From the NCBI GenBank assembly GCA_014529385.2, contig CM043962.1, forward strand, positions 128,960,074 to 129,024,073: a stretch of 64,000 nucleotides of DNA. Reading direction: 5' to 3'. The notes under the pieces were generated by a model. The model was not told where the DNA came from, searched no databases, and saw only the letters and a program-made list of their open reading frames with translations. This DNA is from Adiantum capillus-veneris (lineage: Eukaryota; Streptophyta; Polypodiopsida; Polypodiales; Pteridaceae). Positions 11,386-27,634 of the stretch are shown in pieces (within the stretch, counting starts at the first letter, position 1; each line of letters starts with the position of its first letter). Position numbers and translations under genes: made by a program.

Positions 11386-13452
11386 TTGTCGGTTCATACT
11401 AAATTTGAAAGTTTGTCGATAAGGGCTCATAGAAAATCATGGAAAGAAAAAAGAGACAAACGTATTTTGGTTTCACGTGATGTTATGTTTGTGGAAGATT
11501 CTATTAAGCCTTTGTTGTCATGTACTAGAGACAATAATATAAGCTCAAAGGACATTTATGAATGTTTGTTGCCTCTTTTTACCGGTGGAAACTTGAAGGT
11601 ACATTCCAATGAGGCAAATGTACAACCTATGGGGGTTTTTGAAAATGTTACATATCAGCCAATTTCTGAAGCAGATGTAGATGATGTGGAAAGGGCTAAG
11701 AACGATCAAGCTAGAGGTATGCCAAAGTGGCTGGTGCATACTTTGCGTGACAGTAAATTGGATGCACTTATGTGTAGTCATACTTGCTCACGTTCTCGCT
11801 CTGCATCTTATGCATCAGATTGTTATGCGTTGGCTATTTCTAGTTTATTGTGATGTGGAGGAACCTCTGTCTTTTGATGAAGCAAAAAATTCAAAAAATT
11901 GGATAGCGACCATGCAATCAGAATATGATACACTGATAGAAAATGACACATGGACTTTATGTGATTTGTCTCCTAGAAAAACGGCCATTGGTATGAAGTG
12001 GGTTTACAAGTTGAAATGCAAGTCGGATGAAGGCTGACTTGTTGCAAAGGGTTATGCATAGCAGAAAGGCATAGATTATGACAAAACTTTTGCTCCCACT
12101 TGTCATATGACTATTGTGCATTTCCTATATGCATTGGTAGCTCGTTTTGGATGAGATGTAAATCAATAAGACATTGCTATTGCTTTCTTGAGTGGTGACA
12201 TATTTGAGGAAGCTTATGTAATGTAGCCTTGTGGAGTTGTCAAGAAAGGACAAGAGGATAAAGTGTGCAAATGTAAGAAAGTTGTGTATGGGTTGAAGCT
12301 TCTTCTCGTGGTTGGTATGAGAAAGCTAACATCCATTTGGTTAAATGAGGCTTTTGTAACAATCCAACAAAAAGCACTTGGTATGTAAAACGTGAGGGTG
12401 ATGTACTTCTCATTGCCGCTCTTTATGTTGATGATTTGTTGATCACTTGACTAAATGAGACACATATTGCTAAATTTAAGGCTGATTTGAATGCTACTTT
12501 CAAGATGAAGGATTTGGGGTTGTTGCATCATTACTTGGGCGTACAATTCAAGCAGTGTGATGGTGGTATTTCCTTGTGTCAAACACGTTACATAGAAACA
12601 TTGCTAAGTTTGGATTTGAAGACTGCAAGCCTATTGCAACTCCCATGAAAACAGGTTTGAAGTTGAGTTTTCATGATTTTGGTGATCTGTTGATGTCACT
12701 CTTTAACATACTGGTGTTGGGTGCCTTATTTATGTATGCAACACGAGGCCAAAGATTCAATTTATAGTCTCATCGGTCAGCAAATTTATGCATAGCCCAA
12801 GGTCTAAGCATTGGCAAATTGTCAAGAGGATCTTTTGCTACTTGAGTGGAACTTTACACCTTGGGTAATTTAATCCCAATGGGGGACCATTGCCGCCAGA
12901 TTTACATGCTTTTTTTGGACTCAGATTGGGTTGTTTGTTATGACATGTGAGTGTCTACAAGTGGTTTTTGTTTCATGCCTGGCAATTCATGCATATCATG
13001 GTTGAGCAAGAAGAAACCTATTGTGGCCACTTCTAGTTGTGAGGCTGAGTATAGGGCAGTCTTCACAACTGTGGTTGAGTGTGTATGGATTAGACGCGTT
13101 ATGGCTAATTTCGGTGTTGAACAGGACACTTTCAGCATCATCTACAATGACAGTTAGAGTGCATTGGCAGTTGTGAGGAACCCAATTTTCCATGCTCGCA
13201 CAAATCATATTGAGGTGCATTACCACTATGTCAGAGAGAAACTCTCAACAGGAGAGATCAGCTTGGCTTATGTGCCAACACAGGACAACCTTGTAGATCT
13301 TTTCACAAAGGCATTATCTTGTTAGAAGTTCAAAGCTTTTCGCAAAGCTTTGGCTTACTCCCCTTTGTGGACATATCATGTCCTCAGGGCATGGCACTTC
13401 CCTACAATCTATGTGCGAGCTCTCATTCACTGCATCACTCCTAGGGGGGATT
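11386..13452 (+). pseudogene. Ty1/copia pol remnant (reverse transcriptase, RNase H), copy 1
   Basis: This is the 3' part of a copia polyprotein, homologous along its length to copy 2 at 58590-60581. It starts in the middle of the linker after integrase (ILVSRDVMFVED, about 11463). Reverse transcriptase follows: NWIATMQSEYDTLIENDTW (about 11900), KWVYKLK, then LYVDDLL with the two catalytic aspartates near 12421. RNase H comes last, with SCEAEYRA near 13035 and HIEVHYHYVRE near 13208. Many in-frame stops and frameshifts make it non-functional. The first 25 or so residues of its longest frame do not belong to copia and look like gypsy gag sequence, so the left junction is chimeric. Confidence 0.85.
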
Positions 13453-13665
13453 TGTTACCATACATATGTGGTAGTAATGTGTGTGAACACAATTAGGACC
13501 GTCGGGCCATTTTTTCTTTCACTAGGAGGTTTTTCCCCCATGCATTGTATATACACCCATCATTCTAGGGCTAACTTATCTTTCATTGTGCACTAAGTAA
13601 TACATACTCTTTGTTGTGTGCCTTGAGCTTCTTCGTCTTTTCCAAGTTGTGTGTGTTTCCATGCA
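13453..13665 (+). repeat. Copia 3' LTR, copy 1
   Basis: 213 bp beginning TGTTACCATACATATGTGG and ending GTTTCCATGCA, preceded by a purine tract (CCTAGGGGGGATT). It matches 60582-60795, the LTR of copia copy 2, in sequence and length. No 5' LTR for this copy is in the window. Confidence 0.75.
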
Positions 13666-13979
13666 ACCCTATTTCCAATAGTGGAGACCGATGATGATGG
13701 GATAGCGGAGTCAAATGGTGAGGAGGGTGGTACCTATATGATGTTGCATGCCAATACCCAAAGAGGTCTCAATCACATGACTCACATCTAGAGCATAGTA
13801 CCCACTACTAGTTCGAGCATCATGATCAACACGTTTGTTGTCACAATTGGATGACAACATTGAGGATATGTAGCTTCTCTTTTGCTCAATCCATTTGTTA
13901 TTGCACATGTATATGTAAATTTGGTTGTGATAAAGTTGGGTGGTTGTTTTGGTTATGTGGTACATATGAGGAGATAAAT

Positions 13980-14260
13980 ACCTTGGTTTGTGCATGAAGT
14001 ACTTGAGGCTTTGATAATCCATTCATATAATGAATGGTGTCCCAATAAAATAATGCCTCCATGAATCCAAGGCATGTAAGACAGCTAAAAGCTCTTTTCC
14101 ATGGATTCCAAGGCTCATCTCATTAGAATGCCATCGACAACTCGTGGATTGTGTTGCAATCAATGACACACAACTAGAATTGCATAGTAAGAGGTCACAC
14201 AGTAGGTAATTCCACCTTTGAATATAAGTAACATAAGAACATGACAATTTCTACATGTTT
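13980..14260 (-). pseudogene. Gypsy RNase H fragment
   Basis: On the minus strand, a frame near 14145-14030 reads HGKELLAVLHALDSWRHYF, and the next segment near 14000 reads DYQSLKYFMHKPR. These are hallmark sequences of gypsy RNase H: the Glu-containing helix and the Asp-His/Tyr-Gln-Ser-Leu-Lys-Tyr motif. The style is closer to chromoviruses than to elements 1 and 2. It is a scrap: there is no reverse transcriptase before it and no integrase after it. Confidence 0.65.
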
Positions 14261-15646
14261 GAAACGGTTATCGCATGATATAGGCAAAGGAGTGCTATAC
14301 AATGATTTTTGGGCTCCTTTACATCCACTAGTCATATGGATCCTAGAGGTTAGATGGGGGGTGTATAAGTGTGGGCAGAATGACTCATTATGCACTATCT
14401 CCACCAAATTTGATAGTCTTTGAAAGGTAATTTTTCTATAGGGACCTACTAGAGTCGGGATTCACTTTAGAGAAAGAGTATCGTCTCCCACATGGCACAT
14501 TAGTTGCAACGCTTTGCATGGAGCATCTTGACATGGTGCAAGTAGATGCAAACCATTGTGGATTCAAGATTTACCACACACTATGCTTACATTTGCCACA
14601 TCCTTTTTACTTGATGCACAATGATGGATGAGACAAGGTATCTTAAACTTTTATTTGTACTTTGAGTCATCATTGTGTATACTAAATATGCATTTGAAGA
14701 AGCAATGAGTTCATTGATTCTTGCAAGTTTCCTTTCTCACAGTCACCATGTTTACTTAAACCAAGAGCGAGAGCTATCCATGTCCTCATTTTAATCAAGA
14801 AGCTGGCAACATTGCTGCCAATCTCAAGGGTTTTAAGGTAGATAAGGACATACTTAAAGAGTCAAGGCCTTTTTTTGGGACACAATCATACACCCTAGAT
14901 AGTGTTCGGAATCCTATTCGGTTCGCGATCGAGTGCAGTGAAATTTTTGCAAGATACTTATGGTACAACCATGCACGTAAGGACACAAGAATTTGTTCAT
15001 TATTGTCTATGCAATGTTGTGATAGATTTTGTGAGGATAAATATGCATGCAGATGCTTGGGACTTTCATCCAAGAGGGAGATGCAATTTTTGATTGCTAT
15101 GCTAGGACGAACACTATGGCAAGGGCATTGCAAATCCCTTAGTTGGAATTACATTATCATAAAAATGGAGGAGAATTGTTTCAATGGATGCATTTCTCCC
15201 ATCATGCACTACCCTCTATTGGCCTCATATCAACGAGGTGTGGGGCTTCACATCACAGTATCCACCATTGGGTTCTATGCCTATCTACCCATCCATTCAC
15301 CCATTTGTATTTCATGGTAGCCATCCTTCCATGCTCCCCACGCACTCCCCGTCCTCCATGCCACCAAGCATTCCATTAGAGCCTGCACTTGCACCTCACC
15401 ACCACATGGCCAGAAGTTTCTTCCTGCCTCGATTAATGTATGGTTTCCCCCTTCCATTTTTGCAAGGATATAAAGGTTTTGTCTCATACTAGCAACCATA
15501 TGGCATCTCATTACAAATGTTTCCACCATTGCCTTACCCCCATTATGCACCTCATTGAGGCCATTGTATACATGCTTTTGAATACAATGGACATTTTTAT
15601 ATGCTAGTCATTTTGATTTGTTTATAGTCAACTATGGATGTTTGTC

Positions 15647-15648
<2 letters not shown>
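14261..15648. other. No recognisable gene
   Basis: About 1.4 kb with short overlapping frames on both strands. A plus-strand frame at 15184-15492 is rich in Pro, His and Ser; a minus-strand one at 14795-15133 has no known motif. Neither shows splice sites or homology I can recognise. Confidence 0.4.

Positions 15649-15707
<59 letters not shown>
15649..15707. repeat. (GA)n microsatellite
   Basis: About 29 uninterrupted GA units. Confidence 0.97.
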
Positions 15708-15710
<3 letters not shown>

Positions 15711-16155
15711 TACAGGGAGTGAGTAGTCCCATCCTTTGTCTAACAATAGAGCATAAAGTTTTAGTGAAAATATCTGAAACGTATTTTTGATAGGATTGAG
15801 TATTGTGGTCCTTACAAAAAAAATTATATGATGGAAAAGAGAGAACATCAAAGGTTGGATAGCATTTTCTACTCTTTTAGCTTTGACCTTGCAAGGTTTC
15901 ATATGATCCATATTAGCTATATAGAGATCTCATTACTTGTTGTGCATCAATGTTTTGTCGGTATTGTTGATGTTGTTGCAATGATGTTGTTGCAATGAGG
16001 CGTAAGGTAGCAAAAAACTTATGTTGTTTGAAAGTGCACAATATTTTGTAGTGCCGTGTGCCATGAGAGAGAGAGACCCTAAAGAAGGAAAGGGAAAGGG
16101 AGAGACCTTTCAATGGCATACGAGAGAAAGAAAGCTTTATTTTGTTAATTCTCAT

Positions 16156-16279
<124 letters not shown>

Positions 16280-16397
16280 TGGAAGACTGCATAGGCAATG
16301 ATGGTGCTCCATGGAATGAGAGAGGAAGTGAGGGAGAGAGATAGGGCAAGAGAGGGAGAGAAAAGTAGCTTGCATTTGCAATGTCGATGCCGCACCG

Positions 16398-16399
<2 letters not shown>

Positions 16400-16483
<84 letters not shown>

Positions 16484-16552
16484 GGAGGGAAATGACCTTG
16501 CAATGGCATAAGAGAGAAAGAGAGAAAGTTTATTTTGATAATTTCATACCAT

Positions 16553-16599
<47 letters not shown>

Positions 16600-16873
16600 A
16601 ACATTGGGGGCAATGAGGAATGAGAGAGGAATAGAGATAGAGCAAAAGAGGGAGAGATTGGTAGCCTGCATGGGTAGGTATTGTACCACAAAGAATGTGA
16701 GAAGAAGAGAGATAGAGCACAGGAGGGAAAGGAAAATACTTTTCATGGGTTATGTTGATGCCAGAGAGAGATACCAAAGAAATACATGGAGGGGGAGAGA
16801 TCTTCCAATGGCATAAAGAGAGAAAGAGAGCATCTTTAATTTGTAACTCGTCATCATTATCGGGGGGGGGGGG
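16400..16873. repeat. Duplicated purine-rich block, copy 1
   Basis: The block starts with (GT)n(GA)n and runs through about 0.4 kb of G/A-rich DNA containing a second GA run (16553-16597). It ends in a G run of 12 (16862-16873). It is almost identical to 17813-18286: outside the microsatellites I see about two substitutions. The G/A-rich parts are themselves built of degenerate 100-120-bp units with words such as AATGAGAGAGGAA and TAGCTTGCATGGG. Confidence 0.9.
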
Positions 16874-17702
16874 CAAAAAACAAGAAAAAAACAGTTGTTT
16901 TCTATGCACAAGCAGTTCAGCGGCCCACCATACTGTCCCATTATATGCATATGAATATTTTAAGGCAATGCTAAACCATGCCCCGGCCCAAAAGAACTAG
17001 TTACTTAGTGTTATACACCAACTGTTTACCCATTGTTGTGCTACTACAATCTAGCTCTTAAGAGAGCTCGTCAGGCAGAGTAGTCAAAAAAAAAAAAACC
17101 AAAAAATCAGTAAAATGCCTAATCTGCTGTCAGTTTAACGACTGCAAAAACAGCCTTTGAGTAATTAGCAACCATATGTTATGCTAAAATATCTTAAGAA
17201 CCACAGTCGGTCACGGAATAACACCCATTAGGCTTGATCAAGCCCCATGTTAAAACATTTTTTAGAAAACACAACAGTCGGTCTCTGATGACAAAAGACA
17301 GTTTAGGTAAACTATAATACCTGTGGAGTCTGAGCAGCAAGCTCCATTGTTTTCGAACTTTCAAGTAGAAATGACACAGAATCGGTTTTACCCCACACAA
17401 AACACTTGACTCTCAAGCTAAGTGAGGGCAAAGGAGTGCCCTCACCTTCAGAATTTATAGGTTGGTATGCACGCTTCCTAAGTGTCTGAAGTGAAGAGAG
17501 CAGAGCCGCCCCTTGTTGTGGGAGTCCTCTCACGCGTCAGAAGCCATTACTGTCAGTGGAGAGAGAGCGCCTTTACACGGTCCGAGGGTGGAAGGAGCCG
17601 CCTTCTTATTTTCATGATAGTTTTGAGGATTTTTTATGAGCCATTTGCCCAATACCCAAGTCGGTGGTGTAATGTAGCAATGAAGGCCCTATTTTGTCAA
17701 TA
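16874..17702. other. Unique spacer between duplicated blocks
   Basis: About 0.8 kb without a recognisable gene. Short frames on both strands show no motif. Confidence 0.4.
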
Positions 17703-17726
17703 GGGGGGGGGGGGGGGGGGGGGGGG
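17703..17726. repeat. Poly-G run of 24
   Basis: Twenty-four consecutive G residues, followed by T- and A-rich homopolymers to 17759. Runs this long can form G-quadruplexes and are also prone to length error in sequencing. Confidence 0.9.
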
Positions 17727-17810
17727 TTGTTTTTTTGTTTTTTTTATTAAAAAAAAAAAGAAAGGAACCTTATGAGGGAAAGAAGTATCTCACTTCATGA
17801 TGTTTAACCA

Positions 17811-17812
<2 letters not shown>

Positions 17813-17909
<97 letters not shown>

Positions 17910-17978
17910 GGAGGGAAATGACCTTGCAATGGCATAAGAGAGAAAGAGAGAAAGTTTATTTTGATAATTTCACACCAT

Positions 17979-18015
<37 letters not shown>

Positions 18016-18286
18016 AACATTGGGGGCAATGAGGAATGAGAGAGGAATAGAGATAGAGCAAAAGAGGGAGAGATTGGTAGCCTGCATGGGTAGGTATTGT
18101 ACCACAAAGAATGTGAGAAGAAGAGAGATAGAGCACAGGAGGGAAAGGAAAATACTTTTCATGGGTTATGTTGATGCCAGAGAGAGATACCAAAGAAATA
18201 CATGGATGGGGAGAGATCTTCCAATGGCATAAAGAGAGAAAGAGAGCATCTTTAATTTGTAACTCGTCATCATTATCGGGGGGGGG
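17813..18286. repeat. Duplicated purine-rich block, copy 2
   Basis: The second copy of 16400-16873: (GT)n(GA)n at the left, then the same G/A-rich body, and a run of G at the right (18278-18286). A further diverged unit of the same G/A-rich family continues to about 18500. Confidence 0.9.
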
Positions 18287-18509
18287 ATAGCTTGCATTAG
18301 GGGCAATAAGGAATGAGAGAAGAAGAGAAATAGATCAAAGGAGGTAGAGGCTGGTAGCTTGCATGGGTAATGACAATGTCATGTGGAATGAGAGAGGAAG
18401 AGAGGGAGAGATATAGAGCAAGAGAGCAAGCGATAAATAATTTTCATGGGCTACGTTGGTGCCACCTAGCATGAGAGAGAGGGAGAGAATCTTTTTGGAA
18501 TCTGATCGT

Positions 18510-20147
18510 TTAATTCTCAAAAGTGCTTATCCAAAAACGCTTGCCAAAAAAGCATGTCCCGTAGCATCATATCAATTTTGAAAATGAATCTCTATTGATT
18601 CTAAGGGTCAAGCTAGAAGTTAAAGATTCCAACAAGCTCTTTGTAAATTGAACAATCTTCTTCTCTTCCTTGAATTGCATACACGTCCTCTCATTGGCAC
18701 CCTCAGCAACATTGTAATCATATGAATGATCATTAGCACATTGTGCTAATTATAGTTATATCAAGCATGGATTCCATCTTATTTATTGTCTTGCCTACAT
18801 AATCTCGTTGGTATTCCTAACGGCTTCAAAAGAAAATTTCACTACCTACATAGTGCAAGGGCACTCTAAACAGACGAAAACACTCGAAAGAAAATAAAGG
18901 AGAAGAGAAACACAAATGTACCAATGTGCACTCGACCATCTCTTTATATGGACTCAGAAAGTCTTTTGACTTTCCACCTTTATGTGTCTTTTCATTTCCT
19001 AAACTCACCCTTCACTTATGCATTTAAGATGTTTTGAAAGAATTTTTATTTTTCCCTGACTGGAGGTCTAGTCTCTTTTGTGTTATCGTGTTGCTTCACA
19101 TACAAGTGCAAATAATTTAACACTTCTAGAAAGTGATCTCTACGATCAACTTTGAACCCAACATTGTGACAAAAGAGAAGAAAAATGTGGAATGAACAAT
19201 AGTAGAGATTGACACACTCAATGACAAAAAAACATGTCACATGTGGCATTTGCATAGACAAGAGATGGCCATGATTTTTGCGAGGATATGATTCTGATGA
19301 TCCTATCATTCGCTCTCATCTTCTCCCTCACTTGCCCTCTCTCTCACATAACCAACCAAAGCTATTTTCACTATTGCTAATGCACACAAATGGCACTAAA
19401 ATATAAAGATTTTGTGTCATTATTTTTGTAAATGATAAAATATTATCCAACTGGCACGAGGCAAGAGGTTGAGTGCGAGAGGCTATAGCTAAGGAGAAAA
19501 TTGAGGCGATAAAATGTGAGGAGAAGATGATTCCTCTTTCCTTTTGTATGTCTTCTTGCTTGGCAACCTTATTATAAGAAGGTAGATCGCTTGGGAGAAC
19601 CACGATTGACTATGAAGGCAATGCAGAAGGCAATCTCCATTATACGCCAAACTCATATCATGCCTATGGAGCTCTCAACAAGCATGCCACATAGTGATCC
19701 TGCCATCAAGGCATGTGTCTCCTGCTTGGGTAAAGCTGCCTAGAAAGCACCTCCACATAGCCAAACAACATATTGTGGTTGTTCTCAAAGATACTCCAAA
19801 GAAATCACTTTGTGAATATGAAAAGTAGTGGTATTCTTTTTTTATTTGCCAAACTCACATTAGATTGAAGGAGCAGATGCAAGATACACCGGAGGCTTTT
19901 GCTAACCAGAACAACGAGACACTAACGCTCAATGAAACTAAGAAGCTTGAGCGTGTTGCAAGTGAAAAGTAGTGGTATTCTTATCATACCTCGTGAATGA
20001 AGGTTGCCATTGCCACTTGGTATAGGCACATATTGGTTGTCCTTGATTAATATGCAACAAGATTCCTCTCATCATATGCTACTCTAAGGAGATGCAAGCC
20101 ATTCATGTGTTACTAGCCACTATCAATGAACACACATATCACATGTC
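18510..20147. other. No recognisable gene
   Basis: AT-rich DNA with short frames only. A plus-strand frame near 19870-19960 is Glu/Gln/Asn-rich but has no known motif. Confidence 0.4.
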
Positions 20148-20152
20148 AATCA

Positions 20153-20641
20153 TGTTATGGAATTGATATCTTATTATTTATTGCAGCTGTGACAGGTGGA
20201 AAAGGCTTGACCGAACTAAGCTATTGCAAAAGGATATCATATTTTATGTACATTTTATTATTCAAGTGCTCTTTATGAGCTGTGGTCAACTATGTCCGAC
20301 CGGCCAGTTTGTAACCAATTTGACCATTTAAGAAATCTATAAATGAAATACGTGCAAGAGGGAAATGGTCACTCTTGCACGGGGGGGAGATTGCACCCAG
20401 TGTCTGTGTATTCTTCTCTCCTCTCTTCTCCTCTCTCTCGTCGTGCCAGGTGTAGCACTCCACTCTAGGAGGTGCGCCTGTGTATGTTCTCTTCTTCTCT
20501 CTCGCGCGTTGTCTCACTCTGTTCGCGTACGTCATGGTTTCTGTGCTATGGGAATTGCCAGGTATGCAGATTTGTCGGTTTACGCTAGATATTGTGTTAT
20601 CTTGGGTATTTTGCAGGGCTCTCCGCGCTCCCGTTGTAGCA
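20153..20641 (+). repeat. 5' LTR of the 20.2-25.8 kb element
   Basis: 489 bp, TG to CA. Its second half is very rich in CT and CTCG words. It differs from the right LTR by about nine changes, one of them the length of a G run. Confidence 0.93.
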
Positions 20642-20642
20642 G

Positions 20643-20654
20643 TGGTATCAGAGC
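20643..20654 (+). promoter_or_regulatory. tRNA-iMet primer-binding site
   Basis: TGGTATCAGAGC, an exact match to the standard plant primer site, lies one base after the LTR. Confidence 0.93.
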
Positions 20655-24675
<4,021 letters not shown>

Positions 24676-24679
24676 CACA

Positions 24680-24898
24680 GATCCGCCGATTTAGGCAGTG
24701 TGTAAATACTCACCTTGGTGTAGATTCGCCGATTTAGGCAACACCAGTTATCTGTGCAAATCCGCCGATTTAGGCAGCACACTGACAAATTGCAAATTCA
24801 CAATGGTAAATGCAGATCCGCCGATATAGGCAGCATTAGTGCAGATTCGCCGATCTAGGCAGCACGTCTTATTGGTGTAGATTCGCCGGTTGAGGCAA
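24680..24898 (+). repeat. Six-copy 19-bp motif GATYCGCCGATTTAGGCAR
   Basis: Copies start at 24680, 24723, 24759, 24815, 24844 and 24880, separated by 10-37 bp of unrelated spacer. Spacing is irregular (43, 36, 56, 29 and 36 bp) and the copies differ by 0-4 bases. The array lies about 0.5 kb before the 3' LTR. Conserved words with drifting spacers suggest repeated binding sites rather than a simple tandem repeat. Confidence 0.8.
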
Positions 24899-25321
24899 CA
24901 CTGATCACAAAATCATGCTGCAGTGGCTGGCCACCACTATAACTGGTATGATTTTGTTACCCGGGTACATAATGAAAGTGATTTGGATTTGGAATTATAT
25001 TGTGGAATTGGAATTGGATTGGGATTTGACATCTGGTGATTATTATGGAACTGTTTATGTGATGAGATTTGACATTATGAGATTAATGATGAGTGTGACC
25101 AATGATATCCTGATTCATCAGTGTATAACATATACCGCTTATTCTAGTGGTATGGGACACTAGAATAGGTAGTATGTGGATGACGGCAGGCATAAGCTAA
25201 TGTTGTTTAGTTTCATAAACTTTTCTTTTATTATGTGATACTTTTGACACAACATACTAATCACTGTTTTTGACAAGTATTGTTTGCAGATTTTATCTTC
25301 GCAACTGAGGACAGTTGCTTT

Positions 25322-25335
25322 CCAACGGAGAGGTA
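25322..25335 (+). promoter_or_regulatory. Polypurine tract before 3' LTR
   Basis: The purine-rich stretch CCAACGGAGAGGTA abuts the right LTR, where plus-strand priming should occur. It is short and interrupted, so the exact tract is uncertain. Confidence 0.55.
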
Positions 25336-25823
25336 TGTTATGGAATTGATATCTTATTATTTATTACAGCTGTGACAGGTGGAAAAGGCTTGACCAAGCT
25401 AAGCTATTGCAAAAGGATATCATATTTTATGTACATTTTATTATTCAAGTGCTCTTTATGAGCTTTGGTCAACTATGTCCGGCCGGCCAGTTTGTAACCA
25501 ATTTGACCATTTAAGAAATCTATAAATGAAATACGTGCAAGAGGGAAATGGTCACTTTTGCACGGGGGGAGATTGCACCCAGTGTCTGTGTATTCTTCTC
25601 TCCTCTCTTCTCCTCTCTCTCGCCGTGCCAGGAGTAGCACTCCACTCTAGGAGGTGCGCCTGTGTATGTTCTCTTCTTCTCTCTCGCGCGTTGTCTCACT
25701 CTGTTCGCGTACGTCATGGTTTCTGTGCTATGGGAATTGCCAGGTATGCAGATTTGTCGGTTTACGCTAGATATTGTGTTATCTTGGGTATTTTGCAGGG
25801 CTCTCCGCGCTCCCGTTGTAGCA
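25336..25823 (+). repeat. 3' LTR of the 20.2-25.8 kb element
   Basis: 488 bp, followed directly by the target-site copy AATCA. Confidence 0.93.
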
Positions 25824-25828
25824 AATCA

Positions 25829-26496
25829 TACCATGGCCATGCTCTTTGTGGCTTGGGAGAATATTTGAGGGTCAACTTTCATCATGCCAATTTTAAAAAG
25901 AAACAGGTTAAGAAGTTTTGTGATGGTATCATGTGGTATATATTTATGGGCTTAGAAGGAAAAGTCCTTGATATACTTGGCCATGTGCTACAAAGCCTTC
26001 ACTGGCACCGTTGGCTAACCGCAAGGCTAAATTGCTAGTTTAGCATGCAAATAATATCATTTGAATCTAGTTGTATCAGCTTGCTTATCTTTTTCTGTGT
26101 GTAACTATGTGAGAGATGGCCTCAAAAATAAATACCATAAGGTCCAACACTGTACCTAGTAAATCCTCAAATTGCAACACAAGCAAATGCAATTGGAACC
26201 GACAGCCATCTTCAAACACCAAATGCAAATGTACCCACACAGAAGTTGGTAAGTCCAATTTTCAAATCATTATTGCTGATCATAAATTGACCTTGCTAAG
26301 AGAAGCTTAGGTTGTCCCTAAAATGGCTAAATATGTGATTCAAGTCATAAGGGACAAGGATGTGTTTTCTATATCACGTGGAAAGGAACTATTTGAGTAA
26401 ATACTATTTGGTTTATAGCTTAAACAATAAGAAGGAAGTTTACTGATAGGGTATCTTCTTGCTAAAGGGAACATGCAGTTAGCGAGTTCCCTCTGG
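25829..26496. other. No recognisable gene
   Basis: Right flank of the LTR element. A short plus-strand frame at 26116-26310 is Asn/Ser/Thr-rich and shows no motif. Confidence 0.4.
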
Positions 26497-26640
26497 AAAG
26501 GGATCCTACTGTCAACACTGCATAAGCTCATGATTAGCAAGGGATCCCACTATCAACAATGAATAAGATCAAGTTTAGTGAGGGGATCCCCAGATTAAAA
26601 ATAACTAAGGTCACAAGTAGCAAGGGGATACCACAATTAT
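26497..26640. repeat. Minisatellite of about 42-bp units, four copies
   Basis: Units each begin AAGGGATCC or a variant at about 26498, 26539, 26581 and 26624 (spacings 41-43 bp), and continue with a degenerate ACTATCAACAATGAATAAG stretch. They are considerably diverged from one another. Confidence 0.65.
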
Positions 26641-26824
26641 CATAAGATAAGCTATGGTTTGGGTCTTTCCAGACAGAGCTGTTGATGCCCAAATGCTACT
26701 ATTGATAGTCAAACGTCTAATCAAAATCTATTATCATAAGATAAGCTATGGTTTGGGTCTTTCTAGACAGAGCTGTTGATGCCCAAATGCTACTATTGAT
26801 AGTCAAACGTCTAATCAAAATCTA
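26637..26824. repeat. 94-bp tandem duplication
   Basis: 26637-26730 and 26731-26824 are head-to-tail copies that differ by a single C/T change, so the duplication is recent. It begins in the last minisatellite unit. Confidence 0.95.
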
Positions 26825-27634
26825 CTTCTTTCTCTTGAGAATAATCTTTTTCCATAAGACTAGCTATATAGAAACCAACGCTCCCATCCAAATTATGTAT
26901 CTTGTAAACACACTAAATATCAATGAACGTTTTGCCACAGGGAAAATCACACAAAGAGTACTAAGTGTCATTCTTTATAATAGCAAGCATCAACTATTTT
27001 TTGATGACCCATCCCTAAAGTCATTAATGCAATTCAAATAGAGGAGGTTTTTGAAAGAGGGATAGATACAAGGAGACAAGATTTTAACTTAAACATGCCC
27101 CCAATAGAAGAAGGCAAATAGAAGTCTTTCCAAATAGCATTAGTAGGCAAAAGCAAAGCACAAGGCAAGAATATTTTTTTAACCTTTGCATACGAAGGTA
27201 GGTGCTCATTTTAAATCTAAGATCTTTGTTATTACATATTGTTTGCATCTAACAAAGCATTTCTTATAATTAAACATAGTGTTGTTGTATATTGCATCTA
27301 TTGTAAGAGCGAGTTTTTCTAATGAAGGAAAAATCCCTACAAGAAAAAGCTATGAGATGTCAATAACAATGTTTTGGAAGATGGTGCCCAATTCTTACCC
27401 ACTTGTTGTTTCTTTTGCCACCAATTTAGTGTGTCTTGTGGCTACAATTGATGCCTTCCATATTGGTCATGTTATTTGCCTATGTCCCAACCTCACTGCT
27501 TGATAAATTAGGGTTCTCTCCCTTCTCTCTCTGCATGGACTTTATGAATAAGTTTTTATTAATCCCACCTAGGTTGCATATTTGTGCAGAGAGGGAAGGG
27601 AAGAGAGGAGACAATACAAGAGTGGGGTGGAGCT
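26825..27634. other. No recognisable gene
   Basis: AT-rich interval with short frames (for example plus strand 27279-27503) lacking known motifs. Confidence 0.4.

Noticed and set aside
11386-11853. 155-codon frame as an intact host gene
   Set aside because: Its sequence from about codon 26 on is copia polyprotein, matched by copy 2 at 58.6-59.0 kb.
15184-15492. 102-codon Pro/His-rich plus-strand frame as a host exon
   Set aside because: Low-complexity composition, stops in all nearby frames, and an overlapping open frame on the other strand.
24680-24898. CRISPR-like array of 19-bp repeats with spacers
   Set aside because: Repeats vary, spacers range from 10 to 37 bp, there are no cas genes, and the sequence lies inside a plant LTR element.
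26637-26824. 94-bp repeats as the LTRs of a tiny element
   Set aside because: The copies are directly adjacent with no interior, so this is a simple tandem duplication.
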